A DNA stretch of 64,000 bases from DASYXT01 sp035934555 (GTDB lineage: Bacteria > Verrucomicrobiota > Verrucomicrobiia > Limisphaerales > UBA8199). Positions 8,098-16,940 of the stretch are shown here, in pieces. Below the pieces are notes generated by a model. The model was not told the DNA's origin and did no database searches. It saw nothing but the letters and a program-made list of their open reading frames with translations. The translations under genes and the position numbers were made by a program. How positions within the stretch are numbered: the first letter of the stretch is position 1; each line of letters begins with the position of its first letter. The DNA is taken from NCBI GenBank assembly GCA_035934555.1, contig DASYXT010000044.1, positions 65,717-129,716 on the forward strand, written 5' to 3'.

Positions 8098-9561
8098 ATG
8101 GCGAAGGAACCGGGTTATCACATGACGCCGGAGGAGTTCCGGCAATGGGGTCATGCGTTGGTGGATTGGCTGGCGTCGTACGAACAGCGCGTCGAGACGC
8201 TGCCGGTGTTGTCGCGGGTTGCGCCCGGGGAGGTGCGGGGTTCGCTGCCGCCAGCGCCACCGCAACACGGTGAGCCCTTTGATAAAATTCTGGCCGACGT
8301 CGAGCGCGTGGTGATGCCGGGGATTACGCATTGGCAATCGCCAAATTTCTTCGCGTATTTTCCGGCCAACGTTTCCGGCCCATCGATCCTGGGCGAACTG
8401 TTGTCGGCCGGATTGGGTGTGCAGGGGATGTTGTGGGCGACCAGCCCCGCGTGCACAGAATTAGAAACGCACGTGCTGGATTGGGTGGCACAAATGCTGG
8501 ATTTGCCGGAGCGGTTCCGGTCGAGCGGGGCAGGTGGCGGCGTGATTCAGGACAGCGCCTCGAGTGCGGTGCTGTGCGCGTTGCTGGCGGCGCGGGAGCG
8601 GGCCAGCGGCCTGGCCAGCAACGAACGCGGGACCGATGGCTCGCTGGTGGCCTACGCATCGCCCCATGCGCATTCATCGGTGGAAAAGGCCGTGAAAGTG
8701 GCTGGGCTGGGCCGGGCCAGCTTGCGCCTGGTCGAGGTGGACAAATCGCAACGGATGCGCCCGGATGCTTTGGCGGAGCAGATGGCCAAGGACCGGAAAG
8801 CCGGGCTGCGCCCTTGTTTTGCCGTGGCGACGGTGGGCACGACGTCCTCGAATGCCCTGGACCCGGTGCGAGCGCTGGGTGAGGTTTGCCGGGCTGAAGG
8901 CGTGTGGCTGCACGTGGATGGCGCGATGTGCGGGACCGCCGCGCTGTGTCCGGAGTTCCGCTATATCCATGACGGGTTGGAGTGGGCGGATTCTTACGCA
9001 TTTAATCCGCACAAATGGATGTTCACAAACTTCGATTGCGACTGTTTTTACGTGGCGGACCGCAAAGGGCTCATCCAGGCGTTGAGCGTATTGCCTGAGT
9101 ACCTGCGCAACCAGGCAAGCGAGTCGGGGGCGGTGATTGATTATCGTGATTGGCAAGTGCCGCTGGGCCGCCGGTTTCGCGCGCTGAAGCTCTGGTTTGT
9201 CATCCGGCATTATGGCGTGGAGGGCCTGCAGCACCATATTCGCGAGCATGTGCGCCTGGCGCAGCAATTTGCCGAGTGGGTGAACCGTGCCAAGGAATTT
9301 GAATTGGTTGCGCCGGCGCCGCTGAATCTGGTGTGTTTCGCGCATGTGGGTGGGGACGAATTCAACCGGCGGTTGATGGAAAGGTTGAACCAAAGCGGCA
9401 AGCTGTATTTGACGCATACGATCCTCGATGGGCGGTTCGTGTTGCGCGTTTGCGTGGGACAAACCCACACGCAATTGCGCCATGTGCAAGCGGCGTGGGA
9501 GCTGATTCAACAAATGGCAAGGGAACTCAGCGGAGACAACCAGGATGACAGCACCGACTGA
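8098..9561 (+). CDS. Group II PLP-dependent amino-acid decarboxylase (aromatic-L-amino-acid type)
   Basis: 487 residues, the usual length for the AADC/glutamate decarboxylase fold. N-terminal substrate motif at ~80-105 (HWQSPNFFAYFPAN), the glycine/serine loop SASSAVLCALLAARERA, the cofactor-binding HVDGAM at 272-277 and the Schiff-base lysine K306 in FNPHKWMF are all present. It should decarboxylate an aromatic amino acid (Trp, Tyr, Phe or DOPA class) to the amine in the cytoplasm; the exact substrate cannot be read from the sequence. It stands alone between the KTSC gene and the SirB1-like gene. The start at 8098 follows a G-rich TGGGGGCC stretch; Met9 is an alternative. Confidence 0.9.
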   Translation: MAKEPGYHMTPEEFRQWGHALVDWLASYEQRVETLPVLSRVAPGEVRGSLPPAPPQHGEPFDKILADVERVVMPGITHWQSPNFFAYFPANVSGPSILGELLSAGLGVQGMLWATSPACTELETHVLDWVAQMLDLPERFRSSGAGGGVIQDSASSAVLCALLAARERASGLASNERGTDGSLVAYASPHAHSSVEKAVKVAGLGRASLRLVEVDKSQRMRPDALAEQMAKDRKAGLRPCFAVATVGTTSSNALDPVRALGEVCRAEGVWLHVDGAMCGTAALCPEFRYIHDGLEWADSYAFNPHKWMFTNFDCDCFYVADRKGLIQALSVLPEYLRNQASESGAVIDYRDWQVPLGRRFRALKLWFVIRHYGVEGLQHHIREHVRLAQQFAEWVNRAKEFELVAPAPLNLVCFAHVGGDEFNRRLMERLNQSGKLYLTHTILDGRFVLRVCVGQTHTQLRHVQAAWELIQQMARELSGDNQDDSTD

Positions 9562-9663
9562 TCCGTTCCAGAAAACTTTCAAGAGAAAAATCCGCCAAAG
9601 GACAAGTTTCGTGATTGAATTCCGAGCGGGTTTTTGTTCTATTTAGAGAGGAGTGCGCATGAA

Positions 9664-10536
9664 ATGAATCAGGCTGGCACCATAGTCTCTCCGCAAGAGC
9701 TCCCCGAGAGCCAGAAAGCGGCGTTGCTCAAGCTGCTGGCCGACGACGACCCGGCCATTTACCGCGACATCCGCCAGCGCATCCTCTCTTTCGGCCCCTC
9801 GGCAGCCGATTGGTTACGCCCGCACCTGCTGAGCCGGGAGCCGACGCTTCGGCGCCGGGCGCAGGAAATCGTCGAACGGCTCGAAGGCCAAATGGCCGAT
9901 GACCGGTTCCTGTGCTTCTGTGTGCAGCAAGGCGAAGAGCTGGACCTGGAGCGGGGGGCCTGGCTGCTGGCGCAAACGCAATACCCGGATATTAACATTG
10001 AGGCGTATAGCGCGTTATTGGACAGCTTTGCCGAGGATGTGCGTGGCCGCCTCGAACCTCGGGTCACGTCCCAACAGGCGCTCAAGGCGCTCAACCCGTA
10101 CCTGTTTGAGGAACTGGGTTTCGCCGGCAACGAAGAGAATTATTACGACCCGGAAAACAGCTATTTGAACCGGGTGGTGGACCGTCGCACGGGAAACCCG
10201 ATTAACTTGTGCCTGGTGTACCTGTTGCTGGCGCGCCGTTTGCATTTACCGGTGGCCGGCATTGGTTTGCCGGGGCATTTCATTTGCCGCTTTCAATCCA
10301 CCTCCGCGGAGATTTTCATCGATCCGTTTAATCGCGGCCGTCTGCTCACCAAGGCCGATTGCGTGCAGTACCTGCTGCAAGGCCATTACAAGGTGCGGGA
10401 TGATTACCTGGCGCCGGTCAGCCCACGGCGCATGCTGCTGCGGATTTGCGGCAACTTGCACCAGATTTATTTGCACCTGGAAAAGGCTGAAGCGGCTACC
10501 CGCTTGCAGCGCTACCTGGTCGCGCTCGCCAAGTGA
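9664..10536 (+). CDS. SirB1-like transglutaminase-core family protein
   Basis: 290 residues from ATG 9664 (MNQAGTIV), preceded by AGAGAGGAG. The N-terminal third (about 20-85) is helical and HEAT-like. The remainder matches the SirB1/Transglut_core2 domain: EENYYDPENSYLNRVVDRR, TGNPINLCLVYLLLARRL, VAGIGLPGHFICRF and EIFIDPFNRGRLL. The family is cytosolic and its biochemical role is unproven; the expected Cys of a transglutaminase triad aligns with the NLCLVY cysteine. Its stop overlaps the start of the sugar-binding lipoprotein gene (GTGA), so the two may be co-translated. Confidence 0.8.
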   Translation: MNQAGTIVSPQELPESQKAALLKLLADDDPAIYRDIRQRILSFGPSAADWLRPHLLSREPTLRRRAQEIVERLEGQMADDRFLCFCVQQGEELDLERGAWLLAQTQYPDINIEAYSALLDSFAEDVRGRLEPRVTSQQALKALNPYLFEELGFAGNEENYYDPENSYLNRVVDRRTGNPINLCLVYLLLARRLHLPVAGIGLPGHFICRFQSTSAEIFIDPFNRGRLLTKADCVQYLLQGHYKVRDDYLAPVSPRRMLLRICGNLHQIYLHLEKAEAATRLQRYLVALAK

Positions 10537-11555
10537 TGAGCCAGATGCCGCGCCACCAACCCTCCTCGCGGCCTAGTTCCTCCAAGCTTTTCACGTGGTC
10601 ACTGCCGCTCGTTTGCTGTTTCGGGATGTGGGTCGGGTTGGTTGGCTGCGGCAAATCCGGTTCGACCGGCCAGGCGAACGGAGGCGCGGAGAAGAGAGCC
10701 AAGACCAGTTATACCATTGGGATGAGCCAGTGCAACCTGGGTGAGCCGTGGCGTGTGGAAATGAACGCGCAAATCAAGGCCGCGGCCGCTAAGCATCCCG
10801 AGCTCCAGGTAATCTACAAAGACGCCCAGAACGACACACTCCAGCAACGGGCGCACGTCGAGGAGTTCGTCAGCGCCGCGGTGGATTTGCTCATCATCAG
10901 TCCGAAGGAAGCGCAGCCGCTGACCGAGCCCATAGCCAAGGCGATGGACGCGGGCATCCCGGTGATTGTCCTGGACCGCCGCGTGCTGGGGGACAAATAC
11001 ACCTGCTTTATCGGGGCGGATAACAAGAAGATCGGCAAAGCCGCCGGGCAATGGCTGGTGAAGCGGCTTGGGGGCAAAGGCAAAGTGGTGGAGTTGGAAG
11101 GCCTGATGACTTCGATCCCCGGACAGGACCGTCACAGCGGATTTCGCGAAGGGATAGCCGGCAGCGGGTTGGAGGTCATCTTCGAGGCGGACATGAAATG
11201 GCTCGAACCCAACGCGCGCCAGGAAATGGAATCGGCGCTCTCGCGCTTTCCGAAGATTGACGCGGTGTACGCCCATAACGACCCCGGCGCGCACGGGGCT
11301 TACCTGGCGGCCAAGGAGGCGGGCCGAGACAAGGAGATGGTGTTCGTGGGCGTGGACGCCTTACCGCAAGAAGGCGTGGCTTATGTGAAGGAAGGAATTT
11401 TGGATGCGACCTTTCAATATCCCACCGGCGGAGCGGAGGCGATCGACACCGCGCTGAAGATTTTGCATGGAGAAAAAGTCCCGAAGGAGATCACACTGGG
11501 CTCACGCGTGTTCGACAAAGCAAACGTGGCGCAGGGCGGTGAAGAACTCAAATGA
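10533..11555 (+). CDS. Periplasmic sugar-binding lipoprotein (Peripla_BP_4)
   Basis: 340 residues from a GTG at 10533 overlapping the previous stop; ATG 10536 is equally possible. An N-terminal signal ends in the lipobox VGLVGC. The mature part is a type I periplasmic binding fold of the ribose/xylose class: YTIGMSQCNLGEPWRVEMN, VDLLIISPKEAQPLTEPIAKA, GIPVIVLDRRV, YTCFIGADN and AVYAHNDPGAHGAYLAAKEAG. Such proteins deliver a sugar to an ABC importer or to a sensor. No permease or ATPase gene is adjacent; GH172 and GH43-like genes follow instead, suggesting capture of a pentose or hexose released by those enzymes. Confidence 0.85.
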   Translation: MMSQMPRHQPSSRPSSSKLFTWSLPLVCCFGMWVGLVGCGKSGSTGQANGGAEKRAKTSYTIGMSQCNLGEPWRVEMNAQIKAAAAKHPELQVIYKDAQNDTLQQRAHVEEFVSAAVDLLIISPKEAQPLTEPIAKAMDAGIPVIVLDRRVLGDKYTCFIGADNKKIGKAAGQWLVKRLGGKGKVVELEGLMTSIPGQDRHSGFREGIAGSGLEVIFEADMKWLEPNARQEMESALSRFPKIDAVYAHNDPGAHGAYLAAKEAGRDKEMVFVGVDALPQEGVAYVKEGILDATFQYPTGGAEAIDTALKILHGEKVPKEITLGSRVFDKANVAQGGEELK

Positions 11556-11559
11556 CCCG

Positions 11560-13581
11560 ATGAAAACCCCCACGACTCTGCTCAGCCTGTTGCTCCTATG
11601 CTGCGGTATCCAAGCGGCGGAACCCGCGCTGACCTATAGCGATTTGGTGCGCCGGCTCACTGATCTGGAGCGGTTGGCTGTCGTGCCCGAAACCGGCGAG
11701 CAATGCGCCCAGTGGTCCAGTTACGACCGGCGCAGCCGCTACGATTCCACCACCGGCAAATACATCGATTGGGATGCCAACGGTGATGGAGGCGGCATCA
11801 TTCGCAAGGAAGGCAATCAAGTTGTGCTGGCCGAAATGACCGGCCCCGGCTGCATTTGGCGGATCTGGTCCGCCGCGCCCAAGGGCGGGCACGTGCGGAT
11901 TTACCTGGATGGGGCCAGCGAGCCGGCGGTGGACCTGCCGTTCACGGGCTATTTCGATCGCAAGAACGCTCCCTTTACTCGGGCGGCTATCGTGCACAGC
12001 GTCTCCCAGGGCTGGAACAATTACACGCCCATTCCCTATCAGAGATCGTGCAAGATTGTCGCCGACCCCGATTGGGGAATGTACTACCACTTCACCTACG
12101 GCACTTTTCCCGCTGGCACACATATTCCGACTTTCACGCGTGATTTGAGCGCCGACGGCCAGGCCGCGCTGGACCGCGCCAATGACATCCTGTCCCGCTG
12201 CGATATGTCGGAGCCGCGCAACCCTGCCGCCAGCGTGCTGACGCGGACCCTGACGGTGCCCGGGGCTCGAGGTGAAACCGTCGCGCGCTTCAAAGGTCCG
12301 CAGGCGCTCACGCGCTTGCGAGTGAGATTGGCTCTGCCGCCGAAGCCCGCCGATATGGATGTCCTGAGGGAATTGGTGCTGCAAATCCGGTGGGACGGCG
12401 AGAGTGAGCCGAGTGTTTGGGCGCCACTGGGCGATTTTTTCGGCACCGCCCCGGGCGCGAATCCTTATCGCTCGTATCCGATGGGCCTGGGCGACGACGG
12501 CTGGTGGTACTGCAACTGGTATATGCCTTTTGCCAAGGAAGCACAGGTCCAAATAATCAATAACGGCACGGCAAGGCAGCGGGTGTCGTTTGAAATCGAA
12601 CATGCGCCGCTGGACCGGCCACTCGAGCAATTGACGCGCTTTCACGCCAAGTGGCATCGCGACGCATTCCTCCCAAGCGAACCGGAGCGGCGCATCGACT
12701 GGCCGATGCTCAAAACCACCGGCACGGGCCGGTTTGTCGGCGTGATGCTGCACATATGGAATCCGCGTGGCGGTTGGTGGGGCGAGGGCGACGAGAAATT
12801 CTTCGTGAATGGCGAGAAATTCCCTTCAACCTTTGGAACGGGTTCGGAGGATTACTTCGGTTACGCCTGGAGCAGCCCGGTGCCATTTCAACATGCTTAC
12901 CACAACCAAACCCGAAACGATGGCAACAGCCGGGGTCATGTTTCTGTCAATCGTTGGCAGATTCCGGATAATGTGCCATTCCAGCAGTCTTTCGAGGGCT
13001 GCATCGAGAAATATTACCCGAACGATAAACCAACTCTCTATGCCGCGGTGGCATATTGGTACTTGGCCTTGGGCGGCGCAGACCCCTATCGACCGGTGCC
13101 GCTGAATCAGCGCGTTGGGTATTGGACGCCGGTTGCGACGTTTAAAGTTCCAGGGGCGCTTGAGGGAGAAAAGTTAAAAGTGCTTGGCAAAACCGGCGGC
13201 GAGCCGCAGGAGCAGGACCTAACCGGGTTCGATGGCCAATGGAGCAACGATGCCCACCTATGGTGGATCAACGCCAAGCCGGGCGACACGCTCGACCTGG
13301 CGGTGCCAGTGTCGCACGCCGCTAATTATAAAGTTCTGGCTCAATTCACCAAAGCTCCTGATTACGGAATCGTGCAACTGTACCTCGATAATGAGAAACT
13401 GGGTGAGCCGATCGATTTATATCATGCCTCGGTGGTCCCCACCGGCCCCGTCCAATTGGGGACACGCCACTTGACTGGCGGGGAGCATACGCTGCGAGCC
13501 GAAATCCTCGGCGCCAACGACAAGGCCATCAAGAGCTACATGTTCGGACTTGATTACTTGAAGCTGGAACCCGTGCGATAA
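11560..13581 (+). CDS. GH172 (DUF2961) glycoside hydrolase family protein, secreted
   Basis: 673 residues from ATG 11560, four bases after the previous stop; the signal peptide ends near CGIQAAEP. The DUF2961 core is clear: CAQWSSYDRRSRYD, GPGCIWRIWSAAPKGG, WVYCNWYMPF-like WWYCNWYMPFA, GTGSEDYFGYAW and FQQSFEGCIEKYY. DUF2961 defines GH172, whose characterised members act on difructose dianhydrides and alpha-D-arabinofuranosides; the Glu in GSEDYF and the Glu in SFEGCIE are the expected catalytic pair. A C-terminal beta-sandwich (about 575-673) follows. It is coupled to the GH43-like gene by a TAATG overlap. Confidence 0.85.
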   Translation: MKTPTTLLSLLLLCCGIQAAEPALTYSDLVRRLTDLERLAVVPETGEQCAQWSSYDRRSRYDSTTGKYIDWDANGDGGGIIRKEGNQVVLAEMTGPGCIWRIWSAAPKGGHVRIYLDGASEPAVDLPFTGYFDRKNAPFTRAAIVHSVSQGWNNYTPIPYQRSCKIVADPDWGMYYHFTYGTFPAGTHIPTFTRDLSADGQAALDRANDILSRCDMSEPRNPAASVLTRTLTVPGARGETVARFKGPQALTRLRVRLALPPKPADMDVLRELVLQIRWDGESEPSVWAPLGDFFGTAPGANPYRSYPMGLGDDGWWYCNWYMPFAKEAQVQIINNGTARQRVSFEIEHAPLDRPLEQLTRFHAKWHRDAFLPSEPERRIDWPMLKTTGTGRFVGVMLHIWNPRGGWWGEGDEKFFVNGEKFPSTFGTGSEDYFGYAWSSPVPFQHAYHNQTRNDGNSRGHVSVNRWQIPDNVPFQQSFEGCIEKYYPNDKPTLYAAVAYWYLALGGADPYRPVPLNQRVGYWTPVATFKVPGALEGEKLKVLGKTGGEPQEQDLTGFDGQWSNDAHLWWINAKPGDTLDLAVPVSHAANYKVLAQFTKAPDYGIVQLYLDNEKLGEPIDLYHASVVPTGPVQLGTRHLTGGEHTLRAEILGANDKAIKSYMFGLDYLKLEPVR

Positions 13582-14624
13582 TGGTTAACCGGCCATGTGT
13601 TGCGTTCCTCGCTGGGCTGCTTACTTGCGCTGCCTGGGCGCAGGGCGAGCCGACTTTTCATCCAGGGCAAGTCTGGCGTGATACGGCAGGGAACGCCATT
13701 CAAGCCCATGGCGGCGGCATCTTGTTCCAGGGCAACCGCTATTACTGGTATGGCGAGGACCGCACGCCGGGAGGCAGCGGAGCAGTCGCGTGCTATTCCT
13801 CGACCAACCTGATCGACTGGGAGGAGCAGGGGGTGGTGCTCACACGTTCGGCGCTGAGGCAGGCCGATGAGCGTCCCACGTTCGTCGAGCGCCCCAAGGT
13901 CATTTTTAATCCGCGCACCGGCAAATTCGTTATGTGGATGCACCTCGAGCAGCGGGGCTACCATTACGCTCGCGCCGGCATTGCCATTAGCGACCAGCCT
14001 ACAGGCGCGTTCCAATTCCTGAAGGCGATTCGCCCGATCACCAATGACTTTGGTTTTGAATCGCCAGACCCGAATCACCAAAAGGAGCTTGGCGGCACGG
14101 TGCGCGATATGAACCTGTTCGTCGATGACGACGGACGGGCCTACGTCTTTTATGCGTCGGAGAACAATTGGACGATGTATGTCGTGCGACTCGATGCCGA
14201 ATTTACCGGCCCGGAACTGCCGGCTGTGGAAAACCGAACCTGGGCGCGCGTGCTGGTCCGCCGGATGCGGGAAGCCCCGGCGCCATTCAAGTACCGAAAC
14301 CGCTATTACCTGCTCACCTCAGCTTGCACAGGCTGGAAACCCAACGCCGCCGACTACGCGGTCGCTAATAACGCGCTGGGTCCCTACGAATCGAAGGGCA
14401 ATCCTTGCAAGGGCCCGGACGCGGACACAACATTCGGGGCGCAAAGCACCTTTGTGCTGCCCGCCGCAGGTCACCCGGGCAGGTTCATTTTCATGGCCGA
14501 CCGTTGGAACCCGCGTGACCTGCCGGACTCGCGGTACATTTGGCTCCCGTTCACGGTGCACGCCGATGGGTCTTTCGCGCTGCCCTGGCGTGACTCCTGG
14601 TCCTTGCCAGAGTTCCCCGATTGA
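13581..14624 (+). CDS. GH43-like (five-bladed beta-propeller) glycoside hydrolase, secreted
   Basis: 347 residues with a signal peptide (AFLAGLLTCAAWAQGEP). GH43/GH32-clan features include AHGGGILFQGNRYYWYGEDR, the STNLIDWEEQGVV blade, VERPKVIFNPRTGKFVMWMH, VRDMNLFVDDDGRAYVFYAS and EAPAPFKYRNRYYLLTSACT. The ERPKV, RDMNLF and REAPAPFK stretches mark the acidic active-site positions of the family (base, pKa modulator and acid), and the overall look is that of exo-beta-1,3-galactanase-like GH43. The start overlaps the GH172 stop by one base, so the two should be made together. Confidence 0.8.
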   Translation: MVNRPCVAFLAGLLTCAAWAQGEPTFHPGQVWRDTAGNAIQAHGGGILFQGNRYYWYGEDRTPGGSGAVACYSSTNLIDWEEQGVVLTRSALRQADERPTFVERPKVIFNPRTGKFVMWMHLEQRGYHYARAGIAISDQPTGAFQFLKAIRPITNDFGFESPDPNHQKELGGTVRDMNLFVDDDGRAYVFYASENNWTMYVVRLDAEFTGPELPAVENRTWARVLVRRMREAPAPFKYRNRYYLLTSACTGWKPNAADYAVANNALGPYESKGNPCKGPDADTTFGAQSTFVLPAAGHPGRFIFMADRWNPRDLPDSRYIWLPFTVHADGSFALPWRDSWSLPEFPD

Positions 14625-14663
14625 CTAAGCGCCGAACCGCTCCACGCTCTCCCGCTCCCCGCC

Positions 14664-16538
14664 TCAAGCAGCCGCTTCGGCTTCCGTATCGAGAAACCCT
14701 TGCAAGTGGCGGACGCGTGTCGGGTGACGGAGTTTGCGGAGCGCTTTGGCTTCGATCTGCCGGATGCGCTCGCGCGTCACGTTGTACATCTTGCCAATTT
14801 CCTCGAGGGTGCGCTCGTAGCCGTCCACCAGGCCGAAGCGCATTTCAAGAATCTTGCGCTCGCGTTCGGTCAGGCTGGTGAGCACATCGCCGAGCTTTTC
14901 CTTCAGCAAACTGTAGCTGGTCACGTCGGAAGGGTTTTCGGCCGATTTGTCCTCGATGAAATCGCCCACGCTCACATCGCCGTCGTCGCCGACGGGGGCG
15001 TGCAGCGAGATGGGTTGCTGGGCCATCTTAAGCAGCGAATTGATGCGCGCGACGGGCATGTGCATTTCGTCGGCGATTTCTTCCGGAGTCGGCTCGCGGC
15101 CCAACTCCTGCGTGAGCTGCTTCTGCGCGCGCCACAGCTTGTTCATGATCTCGATCATGTGGACTGGGATGCGGATGGTCCGGGCTTGATCCGCAATGGA
15201 CCGCGTAATCGCCTGCCGGATCCACCAAATCGCGTAGGTGGAGAACTTGTAACCACGCCGGTACTCGAACTTCTCGACGCCCTTCATCAGCCCGATATTG
15301 CCTTCCTGAATCAAATCGAGGAAGGATTGTCCGCGGTTGGTGTATTTCTTCGCAACGGAGACCACCAGGCGCAAGTTGGCTTCGGCCATGTGTGTTTTTG
15401 CCTGATGCGCGCGATCGGCGGCGCGTTTGAGCTGCGCAAACATTTTGTAAAAGTCGTCCCGCGGCATGCGCACGAATAGTTCGAGCGCCTGGGTCTTGGT
15501 ATGCTCGCCATGCAGTGCGGCCTGCTGCTCGCCCGACTTCCGGTGAGCCTCGAGTTCGGCAATCCGCCGCAGGCTGGCTTGGAATTTTTCGTGGACGTTA
15601 CCCGCCACCACGATCATGTCCTCGAGCACCTTCTGCTTATAAAAGAATTTAGGGAACGTTTCCTGCAGCTTCTTGTCCAGCTTCCGGAAGATAGTGAAAA
15701 GCTTCTCGCGGTGCTTTTGGGCGCCTTTTTGCCAAACGAGATACTTTTCGTCTACGTTCGCGTCGAGCAGGCGAACCTTCTTGATCAGGTTGCGGAGGTC
15801 CCGCAGGTGTCCTTCGCGGTTAGCCACTTTTTTATCCACCACGACACGGTCAAACCGTTCCTTGGGCGGCTCGGAAAGCAGCTTCTCGGCAATCGCGATA
15901 TGTTCCTTGGCGGTGAAACCCAGGCCGTACACCAGGGATTTCATTTCCGATTCGGCTTCCTCGATTCGCTTGCAAATCTCCACTTCCTGTTCCCGGGTCA
16001 ACAGGGGCACCTTGCCCATCTGGTTCATGTACATCCGAACCGGGTCGTCCAGCACTTCCAGCCGCGAATCTTCTTCCTCTTCCGGTTCGGCGGGTTTGGC
16101 GCGCTCCACCTCGGCGTGATCGACGATCTCGACATCGAGATTGCGCAGCTTGGTGTATAGCTCGTCGAGGTCCTCCGGCGAAAGCCCCTCGGGCAGCACA
16201 TCATTGATATCATCGTACGTGATGTGCCCGTTCTCGTGCGCCAGGTGCAACAGCGTCTTGATCGTCTCCGCCAAATCCAGTGGCGCGACGACAGTCCCGG
16301 GAACGCCGGGAGTCTGCTGACCAGGACCGGCTTTTGTCTCAGGACCCGAGTGCGGTTTGCCGGCGCCGTTGGGCTTTTCAGGCGCCTGGGCATGCCCCTC
16401 GGGCCGGCCGGCGGCGGCTTTGGCCGAAATGATGAACCGATGCCGCTGCCGCTGGCTACTAGGCGTCGCTGCCCGCTCGCCTGCAGAACCGCTATGGGGA
16501 ACCCCATTTCCTGACTTGCTCTGTTTCCTTTTCAGCAT
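14664..16538 (-). CDS. rpoD: Housekeeping RNA polymerase sigma factor RpoD (sigma-70)
   Basis: 624 residues. After a basic, low-complexity N-terminus (1-90) come region 1.1 (ETIKTLLHLAHENGHITYDD), region 1.2 (DPVRMYMNQMGKVPLLTREQ), a long non-conserved insert, region 2 (AEANLRLVVSVAKKY, SFLDLIQEGNIGLMKGVEKF, FSTYAIWWIRQAITRS), region 3 (IRIPVHMIEIMNKL) and region 4 (TERERKILEMRFGL, TLEEIGKMYNVTRERIRQIE). This is a full group 1 sigma factor. It is convergent with the GH43-like gene 39 bp away. A 15-bp tandem duplication abuts the start codon. No dnaG is adjacent in the window. Confidence 0.97.
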   Translation of the reverse strand: MLKRKQSKSGNGVPHSGSAGERAATPSSQRQRHRFIISAKAAAGRPEGHAQAPEKPNGAGKPHSGPETKAGPGQQTPGVPGTVVAPLDLAETIKTLLHLAHENGHITYDDINDVLPEGLSPEDLDELYTKLRNLDVEIVDHAEVERAKPAEPEEEEDSRLEVLDDPVRMYMNQMGKVPLLTREQEVEICKRIEEAESEMKSLVYGLGFTAKEHIAIAEKLLSEPPKERFDRVVVDKKVANREGHLRDLRNLIKKVRLLDANVDEKYLVWQKGAQKHREKLFTIFRKLDKKLQETFPKFFYKQKVLEDMIVVAGNVHEKFQASLRRIAELEAHRKSGEQQAALHGEHTKTQALELFVRMPRDDFYKMFAQLKRAADRAHQAKTHMAEANLRLVVSVAKKYTNRGQSFLDLIQEGNIGLMKGVEKFEYRRGYKFSTYAIWWIRQAITRSIADQARTIRIPVHMIEIMNKLWRAQKQLTQELGREPTPEEIADEMHMPVARINSLLKMAQQPISLHAPVGDDGDVSVGDFIEDKSAENPSDVTSYSLLKEKLGDVLTSLTERERKILEMRFGLVDGYERTLEEIGKMYNVTRERIRQIEAKALRKLRHPTRVRHLQGFLDTEAEAAA

Positions 16539-16567
16539 AAATAATCAGACGCTAAATAATCAGACGC
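16538..16567 (-). repeat. 15-bp perfect tandem duplication at the rpoD start
   Basis: TAAATAATCAGACGC occurs twice head to tail (16538-16552 and 16553-16567), directly upstream of the rpoD ATG (16538-16536). In the sense direction the leader ends with two copies of GCGTCTGATTATTTA, and the first base of the start codon is supplied by the repeat. No Shine-Dalgarno sequence is visible in it. Confidence 0.8.
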
Positions 16568-16940
16568 ACCGTCGCCGTTTTAGTTCAGTATTAGCCGATT
16601 ACCTGTGCCAGGAGATTGACAAGGCTCCTGACGCGGTAAGTTGCTTGGCCGTAACGGGTTGTGAATGCCGCAAATAACGGAAGACCGACGCGCACGCACT
16701 ATAGTCCATTTCCCACCCCGATCAAGTCCTGAACAGGTGGTTTTTGTGGTTTTCTGGCCGCTCGAACCGATGCCCGCACGCTCTGCTTGGGTGCACTACG
16801 CCATGTTCAAGGATTTGTTGCAAGCAGGAAAATGTGATTTTTCGCAAATCGAGGCGGTAAATTGGCACAGAGACGTCTGGATGAGGTGACCAGGAGTGTC
16901 AAGACCCCTCAAAGCATGAATAGGGGATGAGTTCGAGCTT
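16568..16940. other. Intergenic stretch between divergent rpoD and a glycosyltransferase gene
   Basis: Should hold the rpoD promoter. A 74-codon plus-strand ORF at 16665-16889 has no recognisable domain, no good ribosome binding site and a composition unlike a compact protein, so it is not called. Nothing else was recognised. Confidence 0.5.

Noticed and set aside
11596..12753. 385-codon minus-strand ORF opposite the GH172 gene
   Set aside because: Antisense of a strongly conserved DUF2961 domain.
16665..16889. Small ORF between rpoD and the glycosyltransferase gene
   Set aside because: No domain, no ribosome binding site, atypical composition.
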